From Tenrec ecaudatus (taxonomy: Eukaryota > Chordata > Mammalia > Afrosoricida > Tenrecidae), in assembly GCF_050624435.1 (NCBI RefSeq), contig NC_134546.1, forward strand, positions 38,705,501-38,769,500: a DNA stretch of 64,000 bases, given 5' to 3'. The position numbers and the translations under genes were made by a program. Within the stretch, counting starts at the first letter, position 1. Each line of letters starts with the position of its first letter. The notes under the pieces were generated by a model. That model had not been told where the DNA came from. It did not search any database and was given only the letters and a program-made list of their open reading frames with translations. Positions 47,987 through 59,521 of this stretch are shown here, one piece after another.

Positions 47987-49367
47987 CAATGATGGATCCT
48001 TTCCATCAAGAATTAATGGCTTCAAAGACAAAAGCTACCAAAGCGAAATAAATGGAGGGAAACAGGCAAACAAAGAAGACAGCTATAGGCTAGGGGATGG
48101 TAAGAGCAGATCAGGCTGTAGAGCTAAGCTGGGCAGGGTAGAGTCTCTAAGGTGGGATGTGGAGGGGAAGTGGAGGCCCTCACACCAGGGTGTGTGGAAG
48201 AGCTCCTAGAGTCCAGGAGAACTGTGAGTCTCACGGACCCCCCCCACCTCCCCACCTGCCCCACCCCAGCAGAGGCCTCTGCAGAGGCTTTCAGACAGAT
48301 TCCTTATGCTAGCTCCCAGGGGCCTGTACCCATCCTCTGCCTGTTTCAGGGTCCTCTTCTGCCTCTAGTGGCATCTGCTGTGAGATAAGACTCTGCTGGC
48401 TCGAGTGGGGAGCCCATATGAAAGGCCCACACCGCCAGCCCTCAACCTTCCTTCCACCCTCTGGCTGATGCAGATAGAAATGGACCCAAGATGGGGCATC
48501 CTTAGCTAAAGGAGTCAGTGCAGAGTCTACATCCTTGGCCCTGTAAGGAGAGATCTTGGTAGCCCAGTGGGAGGGTAGTGTCCTGGAGAGAGCACTTGTT
48601 GGGAGCGAGGTTCACAGGTAGCCTCTACCCTTTCTGGGCATTAATGGCCCTCCTCTGTAAAATGGGCTGATAGTGCCTGCTCTTTGTAGCCCACTCAGTG
48701 TGTGTATAGACTAAAGCCATCTTGTATGTGTAACTGCTTTGTAAACGAATGGGTGATACAAATGTATCAACCTAAGGCGGACTATGAAGAGTGCAGGCTT
48801 GGGCTTGTTGAAGCTCAACACATTGAAGGCGTCTGCACTGCTGCTCGGGAGCACGCAGTTTTCCCCAGCTGCCTTAGGGAGTCCACGCGTCGTCCTCATC
48901 CCTCATCGGCCGCCGATGACGTAAGGAGCTGGGTTAATCTGGAGCCCCAGATGGTCTGTACCTGTGCGGCTGCTCAGTAATTGAATTAGCTGCTCTCTTC
49001 CCTAAGGCAGCCCAGAGCAGAGAAAGCTACCTGATAAGCATCTCCAGCCAGTGCCCAGCAGGATGGACCATTAGAGAGCCAGGTTAGGTGGACTCCAGAC
49101 TTGCTGTCAACTCTGAATCTGGGCCAGACCCTCTGCTCCAGGGCAGCACCATCAGAGTAGGCCAGGGAGCTGCGGAGCATCCCAGAGGAGGTAAGGCCAA
49201 GAGGCTATTAAGGTGTCAGCCCCTCTCTGGGATTCCTTCTTCTGGCAGAGCCGAGGTGAAGTCATCCGGTCCAGCTTTTCCAGCCTGCAGGCATGTTCCC
49301 CATTCTTTGCACGATTCACTTTTTATTTGTTAGCCTTTCTGATTTGCTGGTCTGTAGCATTAGCCTT
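47987..49367. other. Intron 1; candidate regulatory stretch 48690-49020
   Basis: The stretch at 48690-49020 holds GATGACGTAAGG (CRE/ATF-like), AGTAATTGAATTAGCTG (homeodomain-like) and a perfect 13-bp inverted repeat at 48868-48880 and 48999-49011. The rest is unremarkable. Confidence 0.35.
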
Positions 49368-49560
49368 AGGAGCCCTGGTGGGGCCATTGGGTTAGGCGTT
49401 GGGTTGCTAAGCACAAGGTTAGAGGTTCAAACCCACCAGCTCCTCTGTAGGAGAGGGAAGTGGCTGCCTGTTCCCATAAAGATGTAACAATCTTGGAAAC
49501 CCTATAAACGGTCACCAAGAATTGGAATGGACTTGACGGCAGTGGGATTTTGTTTTGTTT
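49368..49560 (+). mobile_element. AfroSINE
   Basis: Full-length forward copy. GGAGCCCTGGTGGGGCCATT head, AGAGGTTCAAACCCACCAGC B box, GACTTGACGGCAGTGGG tail and a T-rich end. Confidence 0.93.
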
Positions 49561-50474
49561 AATTATTAATCTCATCTCCAGTTGGGCTGTGGTCTCTTTC
49601 TGAGTAGAGACCGATGCCCCCCACAGGGAATGTGTATATCAAAGGTATTCCTGGTTTGTTTGTGTGCTTGTTTTTCTATGTCCAGATCTGTTTGATTCCT
49701 CTAGTTTCTCCTGAATTTGCCAGTTTAATCTCTTCTATTTTGATAAGTTAATGCTGATGGCGCCACCCCTACCCCCCCAACATAATAGATCCCCCTACTG
49801 ATCACTGCTGCCTGCAGACAACGCCCAGAGGTGCGCAGAGAGCCGGCCCTGGAACGCTGCCCTCCTCTCCAAGGCTGAGCCCCTCTTGGGGAACTGCCTC
49901 CAGAGCCAAAGGCCATTCTTTTGAATGCCTTCAATTGTGGCAAAGCCTTATCTCCCAAGGGCACATTGTGTCTTTCCAACAACTGGGAGCCATCCACAGC
50001 CAAGTCTGGTGACTAACGCGCGTGGGTAAGCTGGATAATATTGTTGGAGGTTGAAAATGAAACGCGCTCTATGAAGTGTGATGATTCATTTTCTTGCGCG
50101 GCTCTGAAACCCATCTAAAATCGAGACTTAGCGCAATGGCTACCTCCTTCCGAGAGGGGTGTTTTGAGGAGTTTTGTTTAAATGTAGTGTCTCGTTCAAC
50201 TCTGTCTCATTACTTTCATCACCTGGGGCAGTGAGGGTCACGTTCGCTCCTAGAAAAATCGAAGGTGGACACAGTGCATGGTAGAGGCAGAGAAAACAAT
50301 TGGGTTTTAGAAGGGGTCCTTACAGGTGTGACCTTGAGCCTAGAAACCTGGGTATTCTCAGCCTCCCACCTTCCCCTCTTCCCATCCACACTGATGGATG
50401 CTGGCTGCCCTGGAGCATTCGGAGCTGACAGCGGCATCTGGAATCTGCCCGGTCGTCTGGCGGTCTTTATAGGA
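49561..50474. other. Intron 1, nothing recognised
   Basis: No feature identified. Confidence 0.4.
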
Positions 50475-50680
50475 GTGGCAGAAGGTTGAAGCAGCACTGA
50501 CTACTAGCTAAGAGGTTGGAGGTCACAACCCACCCAGATGCACCTCAGAAGTCAGGCGTGCATGGTGATCTGTTTTCAAAAGGTTTCCAACGGTCTCAGT
50601 CTTGAAGACCCCGTGGGGCAGCTCTGTTCCACACCCTCAGTCACCACCCATAGGAATGGGCTCGGCGGCCGCTCACAATA
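50475..50680 (+). mobile_element. AfroSINE, older subfamily, 5'-truncated
   Basis: Forward copy with AGGTTGGAGGTCACAACCC and GTGGGGCAGCTCTGTTCC. The tail is worn. Confidence 0.55.
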
Positions 50681-50719
50681 ACCATCGGGTGGTTTCGAGG
50701 CAGGCTGCAGTTTGCACTG

Positions 50720-50790
50720 CATCCAGAGGTGCCTTGGAAGAGAAGTCTGGTGATCTGCTTCCGAAAAAACACAGCCACTCAAATCTGTGC
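50720..50790 (+). mobile_element. AfroSINE fragment, older subfamily
   Basis: Only the middle is clear: AGAGAAGTCTGGTGATCTGC followed by TTCCGAAAAAACACAGCC, wording typical of the older subfamily. The segment from 50791 to 51210 was not identified. Confidence 0.6.
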
Positions 50791-51210
50791 AACACAGTTT
50801 TGTCCAGTGCTCCCAAGGCTGCGACAGTTGCCACTGGCACTGCCCTGCACAAAGGGAAAGGAGAGCGCTGTGTAACCCATGCGATGGTCGGATGACCTGG
50901 TCCAGGAGGCACGCGGTCATCATCAGTGTGCTCTGCCTGCAACATCTCTGAAAAAGGCAGTAGCACAATCACTGGCACCTCCATGATTATGTCATTCCAA
51001 TCGCCCACCTGTGCCCCACCTAAAGGCCTTTTTGAAAAATGTTGAGCCAACTCCACCGGAACAGTGCTGCTCTGTCTCAGCCCAGGCTGCACATCAGCTG
51101 CTGACACCAGCCTCAGGCAGCACAGACAGCTTCTCAGAGCTCCTCTGGTGAGGCCACTGAGCAGCCACAGCCGAGAACCACAAATGTTGGTGCCTTTCTG
51201 GCTCAGCCAG

Positions 51211-51395
51211 AGGAGCCCTGGTGGCATGGCAGTTATGCCTCGGGTTGCTAAGCACAAGGTCAGCAGCTCAAAGACGCCCAGCTGTTCAGAGGAAGAAAGG
51301 GCAGGCTTTCTGCTCCCACAGTCTCTGAAACCCACAGGGATAGTTCCACCCTGCCCCGGGAGGTTGCCTTGAGTGTGACTCTACTTGGTGGCTTC
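51211..51395 (+). mobile_element. AfroSINE
   Basis: Forward copy. GGAGCCCTGGTGGCATGGC head, AAGGTCAGCAGCTCAAAGAC B box, GAGTGTGACTCTACTTGGTGG tail. Confidence 0.92.
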
Positions 51396-51968
51396 TTCTG
51401 CCATCTGCAGCCTTAAGCTGGGCATGCCTCACGCACCAGGCTGCCCTTGTCAATAGCCACCCTGCCTCACTGGAGGGTCACTAGCGCTCTGCCAACTGCT
51501 TTTGACCTTCACTCCCTCCACCACAGCCTCCCATGAACTGTTACCTGCCCAGCATTTCACCACCACGAAGTAGACTGCCCCAAGTTGGCGTCATTGATTC
51601 TGGTCTCTCCTCTAGACCTGCTGAAATCCATTCTGCAGCTACGCCATCGAACCTTCGGCCCTGCTCATTTGCTGGCATTAGGCAAGTGAGTCCTAATCAT
51701 TCTAAAAGTCATGAGCTGAAGCTAACTCAGTGACCAACCCCAGTGGTGCAGCTGGTGACACCGTCCAGGCCTGCTCTGAGCCGTGATCATCCGAAAGCCC
51801 AGGCTCACCTTGGCCAAGAGTAGAGTGGTTAGACTACGACTGTGAGACGAGATACTTCATCTCGGCTGGGACCCAAAAGTGACAAGGAAGAAAAACCTGG
51901 CCATCTCCTTCTGAAAGTCAGCCAACAAAAACCTGGTGAATCGCAAGAGTTTGATCACGTTGTGCCAG

Positions 51969-51971
<3 letters not shown>

Positions 51972-52001
<30 letters not shown>
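51972..52001. repeat. (GT)n microsatellite
   Basis: 15 uninterrupted GT units. Confidence 0.95.
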
Positions 52002-52002
<1 letters not shown>

Positions 52003-54692
52003 GACTGCAGCTAACAAGAACAACAACATTTGGTTCTTAATCCTACTTCTAACGTACCAGGTCTTTTCCTAAGGTGAGCAAGAGTTCATTTAAGGACAAG
52101 CCCCTCCCTGTGGAACCTTGATGTCACTTTGTCTCCCCACCCCCTCAAATCTTAGACCTCCTCTTCTTCCCATTGTGCATGTGAACGCCCAGTCTGTGGG
52201 AACGTAGCTAACGAAGCACAGGCACTTCAAAGGCGAACGGTAAACGTTTGTTTCCTCGCTGCCAAGGGGAAAACCTTTGATTTTGGAGAACTGCTTGTTT
52301 GAGACAGTGGCTCTTAGTTTTGCAAGCGACTTAATCATTCCAAATCTCCACACCGTCATCAATGCAATGGGGCTAATCGATTCTCCCTCTCAGTGCTGGT
52401 GTGCGAATCAGACAAGATAACAGCTATTTAGAAGCCACTTCTGGTCCCCTAAGCACTGGCAGGGTTTAGGTCTTGGGCCTTCTAGGTTTAGCTCAGGCTC
52501 CGCCTTCCTGACCAGCCTGTCCGGACCTTGTTGCTCAGACCATTATGTTGCTTATCATGATCCCTTGTCCTGTGTCTTGCCTGTTCTATTATTTGGACGG
52601 CTAATCAGGAGGTCTCCGTGGTCGGCTCTCCTTAACTAGACTGCAGACACCTTCAGGACAAAGGTTGTGAGCTCTGCCCTTTCTCCACAGGGCCCAGCAT
52701 GGGGCTCCACACACACTTTGGGGTGTGGCCCCGGGGACAAGGGCTGTGTGGAAGTAGGCCCACCACCGGGGCCCAGGAGAAGGAACTTGGACTGTCAAGA
52801 AAGCTGGGGAACAACATGAATTTCCGCCCCTTTTCTGAAGATGAGAGGAAGTCAGGATGGGATCTCTATTTAAGGGCAACCAGGGAATTCTCACAGAGCA
52901 GAAAGGACAAACGCTGACTTCTGTGTACAAGGGCTACGACTGCCATTTGAAAACCGACTGCAGTTTATGGGCGGCTCGTCCTGGAAGAGAAAGCCAAGTG
53001 TGTTGGTTTAGGAAATGGAACCTCTTGGACCTAAGAAGACAAGTTCAGCGGCCTGGCCCAGAGAACTGGTCGGGGACAGCCTGACTGACAGGGCCACCTC
53101 CAACCCCAAGACTCCATTTATTTGGTGATGAAGTACAGCTGTTAGGGTCAAAGTCTGAATGTGACTAATGCCGTGATTAGCCAGATAATGGGACCTTTGT
53201 GATCAGTTGTCCCTAGCTTTCCTTTGAAGAGGGCTTTTAAGGACTTCTAACCTTGTCACTCTTACCTTATCAAACCCAGGCAAAATAAGGTATCAAGGCA
53301 CAGAGAGCGTGCTTTCCAATTCAGAATCCCCTATCTGGGTCACAAAGCACCAGCTCGCTCCCTTCCCAGCCCAGGTGCTATTCGCCAAGAGCCTGTGCTA
53401 CACAGTGTGAGCAACAAGACTATGAGCCTCCCGGTATGGAGAAGTCTTATCTTCACACCGGGTGGGAATGCCCCTTGTTCTTGGGTGTTGCTGGTCAGGT
53501 GATGGCCAACTTTTGTGTGCTGCTCCAAAAATCGTCAATAGACAGGCCTCTCCTGACTCTGTCAGAGTTATACTAGCCTGGCCCTAGAGTGCAAGGTTAA
53601 GAACAAGGCCCCTCAAGTGCAGGTGATGGCTTTGCCACTAAGACCCTGTGAGCGGCTGTCTTTCTTTTTGGAAGTACAAAGACTAAGAGGCTGCTCTTCC
53701 TTTGTTCCCTGCTAAAGTCGCCTCCCTCCCCCCACAATTATATGGTGAAAAGAGCATTGGCCTAGGATGAGAAGTGTACTGCTCCTAGATCTAGCTAGGC
53801 CCCTAGTTAAGCTGGCACGCTTTTGACAAGCAGTTAACCTGGTTGGGCCTCCGTTTACAGATCTACGGAAAGGGGGTACAAGGACACACGTGCCTGCCGG
53901 GTCAACCTCGTCGAGTCAGGTCATGAGGATGAAATTAGAGAGCACCCACGTGTCGTGTGATTTCCTGTAGCTACGATACATCCTCCGAGGACATATGTAG
54001 ACATTGGCAATGTGACATTTGGCCCATCCCCATGTTATGTCTGATCGGTTCCCACGTCTGTCAACTGCGCCAATGAGATCTACCCTATTGTGCTATTCAG
54101 AGGTTCGTAATGAGACCTCGTGCGTTAAGTTCTTCTTGCAGCAATCAGCACAGGTGTAGATGCCAATGAGTGGGGGAGGGGAGGCTTCTGTCCATGCGTG
54201 TTAGTTGCAATGCTGGCAAAGACACCCATGCCAAGCCATGGGATGTGCAATGTTGGTGTCCTGACCCCTGCTCATGCTCCCTTCCTGCTCCAGATTGCCC
54301 TCCAACCAACAACGGTCGCTGTTGTTCCATAATCAGGGGTCAGGAAGAAAATGCAAATGGAAGGTGAGAATACACAAGCTGGCACTCAAGGTTAAAGGTC
54401 CTGCAGCCAAATTTCCCTAAGGGCAACTCCTGAGAGGGTGGGGGATCAACATATAGAACCCAGGCTGCTGGGAGAGAAAATGGAGCGGGGATTCGATGAA
54501 GGAAAGAAAAGAGAGGTGGAGTAAACCAAACCGTTTTGCCCACTTTACAATCTTTCTGAAGGTTCTTCCTGATGACCAACAGCTGTTGGAAAATTCTTCC
54601 TGCAGCCTGAGTATAGGATACTCCGTCCATCCAGGGAGCTGAGTGTTCTGTTTTTACAAGGAAGCACTGGAGAACATTAGATCCTGCACTTG
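52002..54692. other. Intron 1, nothing recognised
   Basis: No repeat family or exon was recognised in 2.7 kb. Confidence 0.4.
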
Positions 54693-54807
54693 CCACTCCG
54701 GGAGAAGGATGAGGATTTCTACTCCCATAAGCAGTTACACTCTCGGAAACCCACAAGGGGCTTGTTGTGAATCGGCTTCAACTCAATGGCAGTGATCTGG
54801 TTTTAGG
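54693..54807 (+). mobile_element. AfroSINE, 3' half
   Basis: Forward copy lacking its tRNA-like head. It starts at CACTCCGGGAGAAGGATGAG and ends with CAACTCAATGGCAGTGATC and a T-rich stretch. Confidence 0.85.
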
Positions 54808-54815
54808 ATTTGCTG

Positions 54816-55404
54816 ATGTCTTAGAAATCTAGTGCTATTATAACAGAAATACCATAAGCAGATAGCTTCAACAAATACAAAGTTATCTTCTCTCACAGTT
54901 TAGGAGGCTAGAAGCACAAACTCAGTGCCAACTCTTGGGGAAAATTTCCTCTCTCTGTTGGCTCTGGAGGAAGGTCCTTGTCTCTTTCAACACCTATGTC
55001 CCTTGGACAACTCCATAGGTCTTGCCATCAAATTTCCTTTGGGTCTAGCAGATTCTCAGCACAAAAGGACTCTTTCCATCCCTTGTTCTTTTGTGGCAAT
55101 AGTAAGTTTCCTTTTACTCCTCCCTCCTTTTCATCTCATCAAAGATCAAAGTTGACACCACTCACACCCTGAGGAAAGTCCTCTTACAAGGAATTGGCGC
55201 TGTGATCTGAGTATGGATGTTGGTTCCCACCCTAATCTCCTTACAACGGATGGACTAACCATCTCAGATCACGAGAGAGAAGCACGTCATCACACACCTG
55301 CCAAGTTAGTTCACCCAACTGCCGAACCACAGAGCATCATGGCCCAGCCAATTGGACACACTTTGCGAGGGGGGGGGCAGCTATAATCTGATCAGTCCAT
55401 AACA
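54816..55404. repeat. Interspersed repeat, LINE-1 3'-end-like
   Basis: It opens ATGTCTTAGAAATCTAGTGC and ATTATAACAGAAATACCA, has TCTCACAGTTTAGGAGGCTA, and closes with CAGTCCATAACA. These start and end words recur in a mammalian repeat group I associate with LINE-1 3' ends. The orientation and name are not fixed. Confidence 0.55.
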
Positions 55405-55922
55405 GATGCCTATGAAAAGTCAAAAGGGTACTTCTGCCTCAAGTCTTGAGAGGTCTGAGAGTTGTATCTGAGAGCATTCTGTGGATCCCCAAATACTGGG
55501 TTTTCTGTCCAGGTAACAGGCTTTAAAGGCTAAACAAAAGGGTAAGCAGACCCTGTTTTGGAGACCTCAGGAGTAGACAGAGTGAGCTGGGAGCAACTGG
55601 TTAGATGGAGACCTTGACAGTCATGGATTACATTGGACACGTGTTTTAATGAAAAGCAAACCTATTTATTCAACAAGCCATATAGGTTATATGTAAAACG
55701 ACATAAAGAAATACAGATAAGCAAGGTCCCTAAGGGAGAAACATTACCCTTAACCTCACCACCCTCAGGGTGCTACTATGATCATTTTAGAGAGAGGAGT
55801 GTATGGGTGGTTCACAGCTTGAATTCTAGAGCCCAGCTGCTTGGATGAAAGCCCCAACTGCCCACTTACCTATTGAGAGACCTCAAGTGGAAGAGCTGGT
55901 CTCGATGAGCCTATTTCCTCAT
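55405..55922. other. Intron 1, nothing recognised
   Basis: No feature identified. Confidence 0.4.
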
Positions 55923-56470
55923 GTGTTAGTCTGGGTACTTCAGAGAAACAAATCCACAGAAAGTTATGGATAAGAGAGAGTTTTATATAAAGGTTAAGTG
56001 CATATCAAGAAAACATCCCAACCCAGTGCTGCCCAGCCCACAAGTCCAACATTAACCTGTATGTCTGACACCAATCCACAAAGTCCTCCTCCATCTCACA
56101 AAACACACACAATGATGCCGACTGCAGGAGGAAAGCCGAGTCAGTGAATGTGTAAACATCTCAGTGCTGGTAGGGGTCTCTACCATGGGTGCTCCAGCAC
56201 CCAGGGCAGCATCAGGGTAGGTCCATGTGGCTTCTCCTCAGGGATCTCTTGCAGGAAGTCAACCTTGCCAGCTGAAGCAGAAAACTGGCTAAGGCAGCTG
56301 CACCCTGGTCCAACCATCAGAAAGCAAGAGACCTGAGAACTAGATAGGCGAGGCTCACCGAGTCATTTATTCCTCCGCCCTTCAATTAACCCCACATGTG
56401 TTTATTGGCTAGGTTGGCACAATTAACTACCTCAACCTACCCCTTGTCAACTTGGCATCTGTACACAATT
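55923..56470. repeat. Interspersed repeat, LINE-1 3'-end-like
   Basis: It starts GTGTTAGTCTGGGTACTTC, has GAGAGTTTTATATAAAGG, and ends CCCCTTGTCAACTTGGCATC. The left and right ends recall the block at 557-1146. It appears less worn, so it is probably younger. It may extend to about 56640. Confidence 0.6.
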
Positions 56471-56894
56471 CTTTAGCTTCACAATTACAATTAAGTAACA
56501 CCTACTCCTTAATCCTATAATCCTGTGAAGATGTTCCCCCACCTATGAAAGTTTGTAAGCCAACCACTTCATGCCTTTATCCCCCCAATTTTGGGTATCC
56601 AATTTATATACTGCCTGCTTACACCAACCCAGTGCTCTGAGGAGACAATCATATTTTTTAACATGAAGACATCTTCATTCCAGTGGGAACCTTGTGAAGT
56701 CTGCATCCATAAGCAAAGTCAAATCCCGACTGGCCATCCATAAAGTCAGCAACAATATGCACCAGTTCACAGGCTCAAACACCTCCATCTGGTCGGGTTC
56801 TGGTCAACTCAATGTGGGCTGCCTCACTCAGCTTCCACAGGGCGCCCATTGGTCGCCTTGCCTTTAGCCCATGGGCTCTCACCAATACTCAAGG

Positions 56895-56965
56895 AGCTAG
56901 TAGTTTTTGAACAGCTGATGTGAATAACAGTCTAACATGTAGCCTACTATGTCACCAGGGTCCCT
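56895..56965 (-). mobile_element. AfroSINE, 5' fragment
   Basis: Reversed head only: AGTTTTTGAACAGCTGATG and CTACTATGTCACCAGGGTCCC. Confidence 0.7.
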
Positions 56966-56999
56966 ATCATCAATATACTGGTTCTATATTAACAGATGA

Positions 57000-58260
57000 A
57001 AATAAGTTTAAAAAAAAGTTTCACTAATAGGTTTCTAGCTCATACATGCACTGATTTATTCCAAACGAAATGTGATTCAGCACATCTCTGTGATCCGTGA
57101 ATGTCTGCAGACAGGTCCTCTGGGTCAGACTCCTGTCTTAGTCTCATCAGGATGCCTGCAAAGAAGATTCCATCAAAACAGTGACGTCAGAGGGATGTGC
57201 TGGAGCCATTGTATTTCAAAGCAGAGAGGTCAGCTCAGAAGGTTATGGTGACTGCTTAGGGAATTCCAACCGGGATAATCTTGATAGATTTTTCTCAAAG
57301 GGCACCGGATATTTTGGGGATGACTTAGGAGGAAATATTAAGAAAATTAACAATCACATTAGGAAGAAGACGGGAAAGTTGTGCTGAGGAATTCTCCCCC
57401 TCGCCCCCCCATACCGGCGATGCACTTACTCATCCTTCTAAGGTGGTAAGGGCTGTCCTCTGAGAATGCCCTTGGGACACTTGGCCTCACCCACACCACA
57501 GCCCTAAGAGTGTCCCCTCAGACGTCTTGCTGTTTCTCAAACTCGCAGAACATTTAGCCAGACATGGTTTGAGCCCTCAGGGATGTCCAACCATCATGTT
57601 CATCTGGTCTCAAGGTAAGAGCATAGTGCTTCCGAGAAGGCTTACCTGCATAGACCTTCACGGAGCGTAAGTCAGAGAACTGTAGCTTCACATCCTGGCA
57701 TCTTCTTCTTTAATGCAGATATCTCCATTTTGCAGTGATACTGTTTTACCATCCTCATATCGGATAAAGATGATATCATCGTTGTTGTGGTATTTCTAGA
57801 CCTGTCCTTCTATAATGTGTAAGGATTACCAGTTACATAATGGTATCACAATAGGGTTATACTATATTTTATTTAGGGTTATGCTGTATTTTATACCTTT
57901 TTTTTAACTTTCATGATGAATTTCCCATGGACCAATTAAAAACATATATGACCTAGCAGACATCAATTGCTTATAGTTAGGATAAGCCTGGTGCTAATGA
58001 TTTTATTTAAATTACCTCCTTTAAGCCTCACAATAACTCTGTGGCGTGGGCACTATTTTCAGAATTTTACAGATGAAGAACATGAGGCCGAGCGGTTTCA
58101 GTAGGTTAGGTCTACGGAACTAGCAAGCAGAAAAGTTAGAATTCCACCCCAGGCAATCTGACTTCTAAACTTAGCAGGCGTTTGAAGGCCACCTTCACCT
58201 TCCTGAGTTTGGACTTGGACTTAGATCCAGGAATCTCTTTAGGGGGTGTCTTGATCAGGG
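57000..58260. other. Intron 1, unresolved; possible ancient repeat at about 57060-57680
   Basis: A 68-codon open frame at 57181-57387 and the sequence after it have the even, moderately AT-rich look of an old transposon, but I cannot name one. The rest is AT-rich with no recognised feature. Confidence 0.3.
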
Positions 58261-58436
58261 ATGTACAGGAAGACCTTGGAAAGCCAGAACCAGAAAAGCG
58301 AACGGAAAGACCCTCCCTTCCCTCCCCCGCCACGTGGTAGAAATCCGAGAAGACAGCATCCCGCCAAAGGCGTGAAACTTCCAAGACCCAGAACGCAGTC
58401 CCTTGGAGTCCCTTGTCACTGTAGCAGGCTGACTGT

Positions 58437-58699
<263 letters not shown>

Positions 58700-59311
58700 T
58701 AGGGCGCCCTGTCATCCGAGTCTGAAGTTGGCCAGAAAGGCCTTCTTCCTGAGGAACCCCCCACTCTGCACAACTTCACCCACAGGAACACTGCGACTCC
58801 TCCAGGTCAGACTCCTCCTTCCCAGCATTGCCCCAGCCCTCGAACCTGGAAGGATCTAGAAGCTGAAGCAGGGAGGAATTAAGAGCAGCTTTTACTGACT
58901 CCCCAGCCCGGTGGTCAGCTGGCATATTGCACACTGGCTTCAGCCCTTAGGAAGGGTTTCACTTCTTATCGCCCCACTTAACCTTCTCCAGAATGGAAGA
59001 TAATGTTTCCCTCCCCAGCCCCCCTCACTAGCCAGTTTTTCTTATCTATAAAATGGGGCTGAAAACAGACATCATAGGGTATCTGTGAGAATTGACAGAG
59101 ATCCCCGTGAAGCACCTGTCGGGGGCATCCGTGATGGCAAGCACCCCCCAGTGCCCCAATTCTCACCCACCCTTGTCTCTCCAGGTCACCAAATATCTAC
59201 CAGCACCCCACTCTTCAAAAAAAGCTCATCTTCTTCAGAAACCATTTCCTGTTAGTCTTGACCACAGAGGTGCCCGGGGAATCCTCCCACTTCAGAAGCT
59301 GTACAGAATCC

Positions 59312-59521
59312 CTGTAGACCAGAGGTTCTCACCCTTCCTCATGCCACGGCCCTTTCACACAGTTCCTCATGTGGTGGTGACCCCCCAAACCATAATATTA
59401 TTTTTGTTGCTATTGCATCACTGTCATTTTGCTACTGTGATGAATTGGGCGGACCCTATGAAAGGGTTGTTCAACTCCCAAAGGGGTTGCGACCCACAGG
59501 TTGAGAACCGCTGCTGTAGAC
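59312..59521. mobile_element. SPIN/URR1-like hAT transposon with target-site duplication
   Basis: A 194-bp non-autonomous DNA transposon at 59320-59513 has imperfect terminal inverted repeats: CAGAGGTTCTCA at the left and TTGAGAACCGCTG at the right. GGTTGCGACCCACAGG lies next to the right end. A perfect 8-bp duplication, CTGTAGAC, flanks it at 59312-59319 and 59514-59521, the length expected for hAT elements. The internal CACAGTTCCTCATGTGGTGG and ACCCCCCAAACCATAATATT match SPIN/URR1-type elements. SPIN is known to have entered several tetrapod genomes horizontally, including that of a tenrec. No transposase is encoded. Confidence 0.9.

Noticed and set aside
57181..57387. 68-codon open frame with protein-like composition
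   Set aside because: Could be old transposon coding sequence, but I recognise no family, so I do not call a gene.
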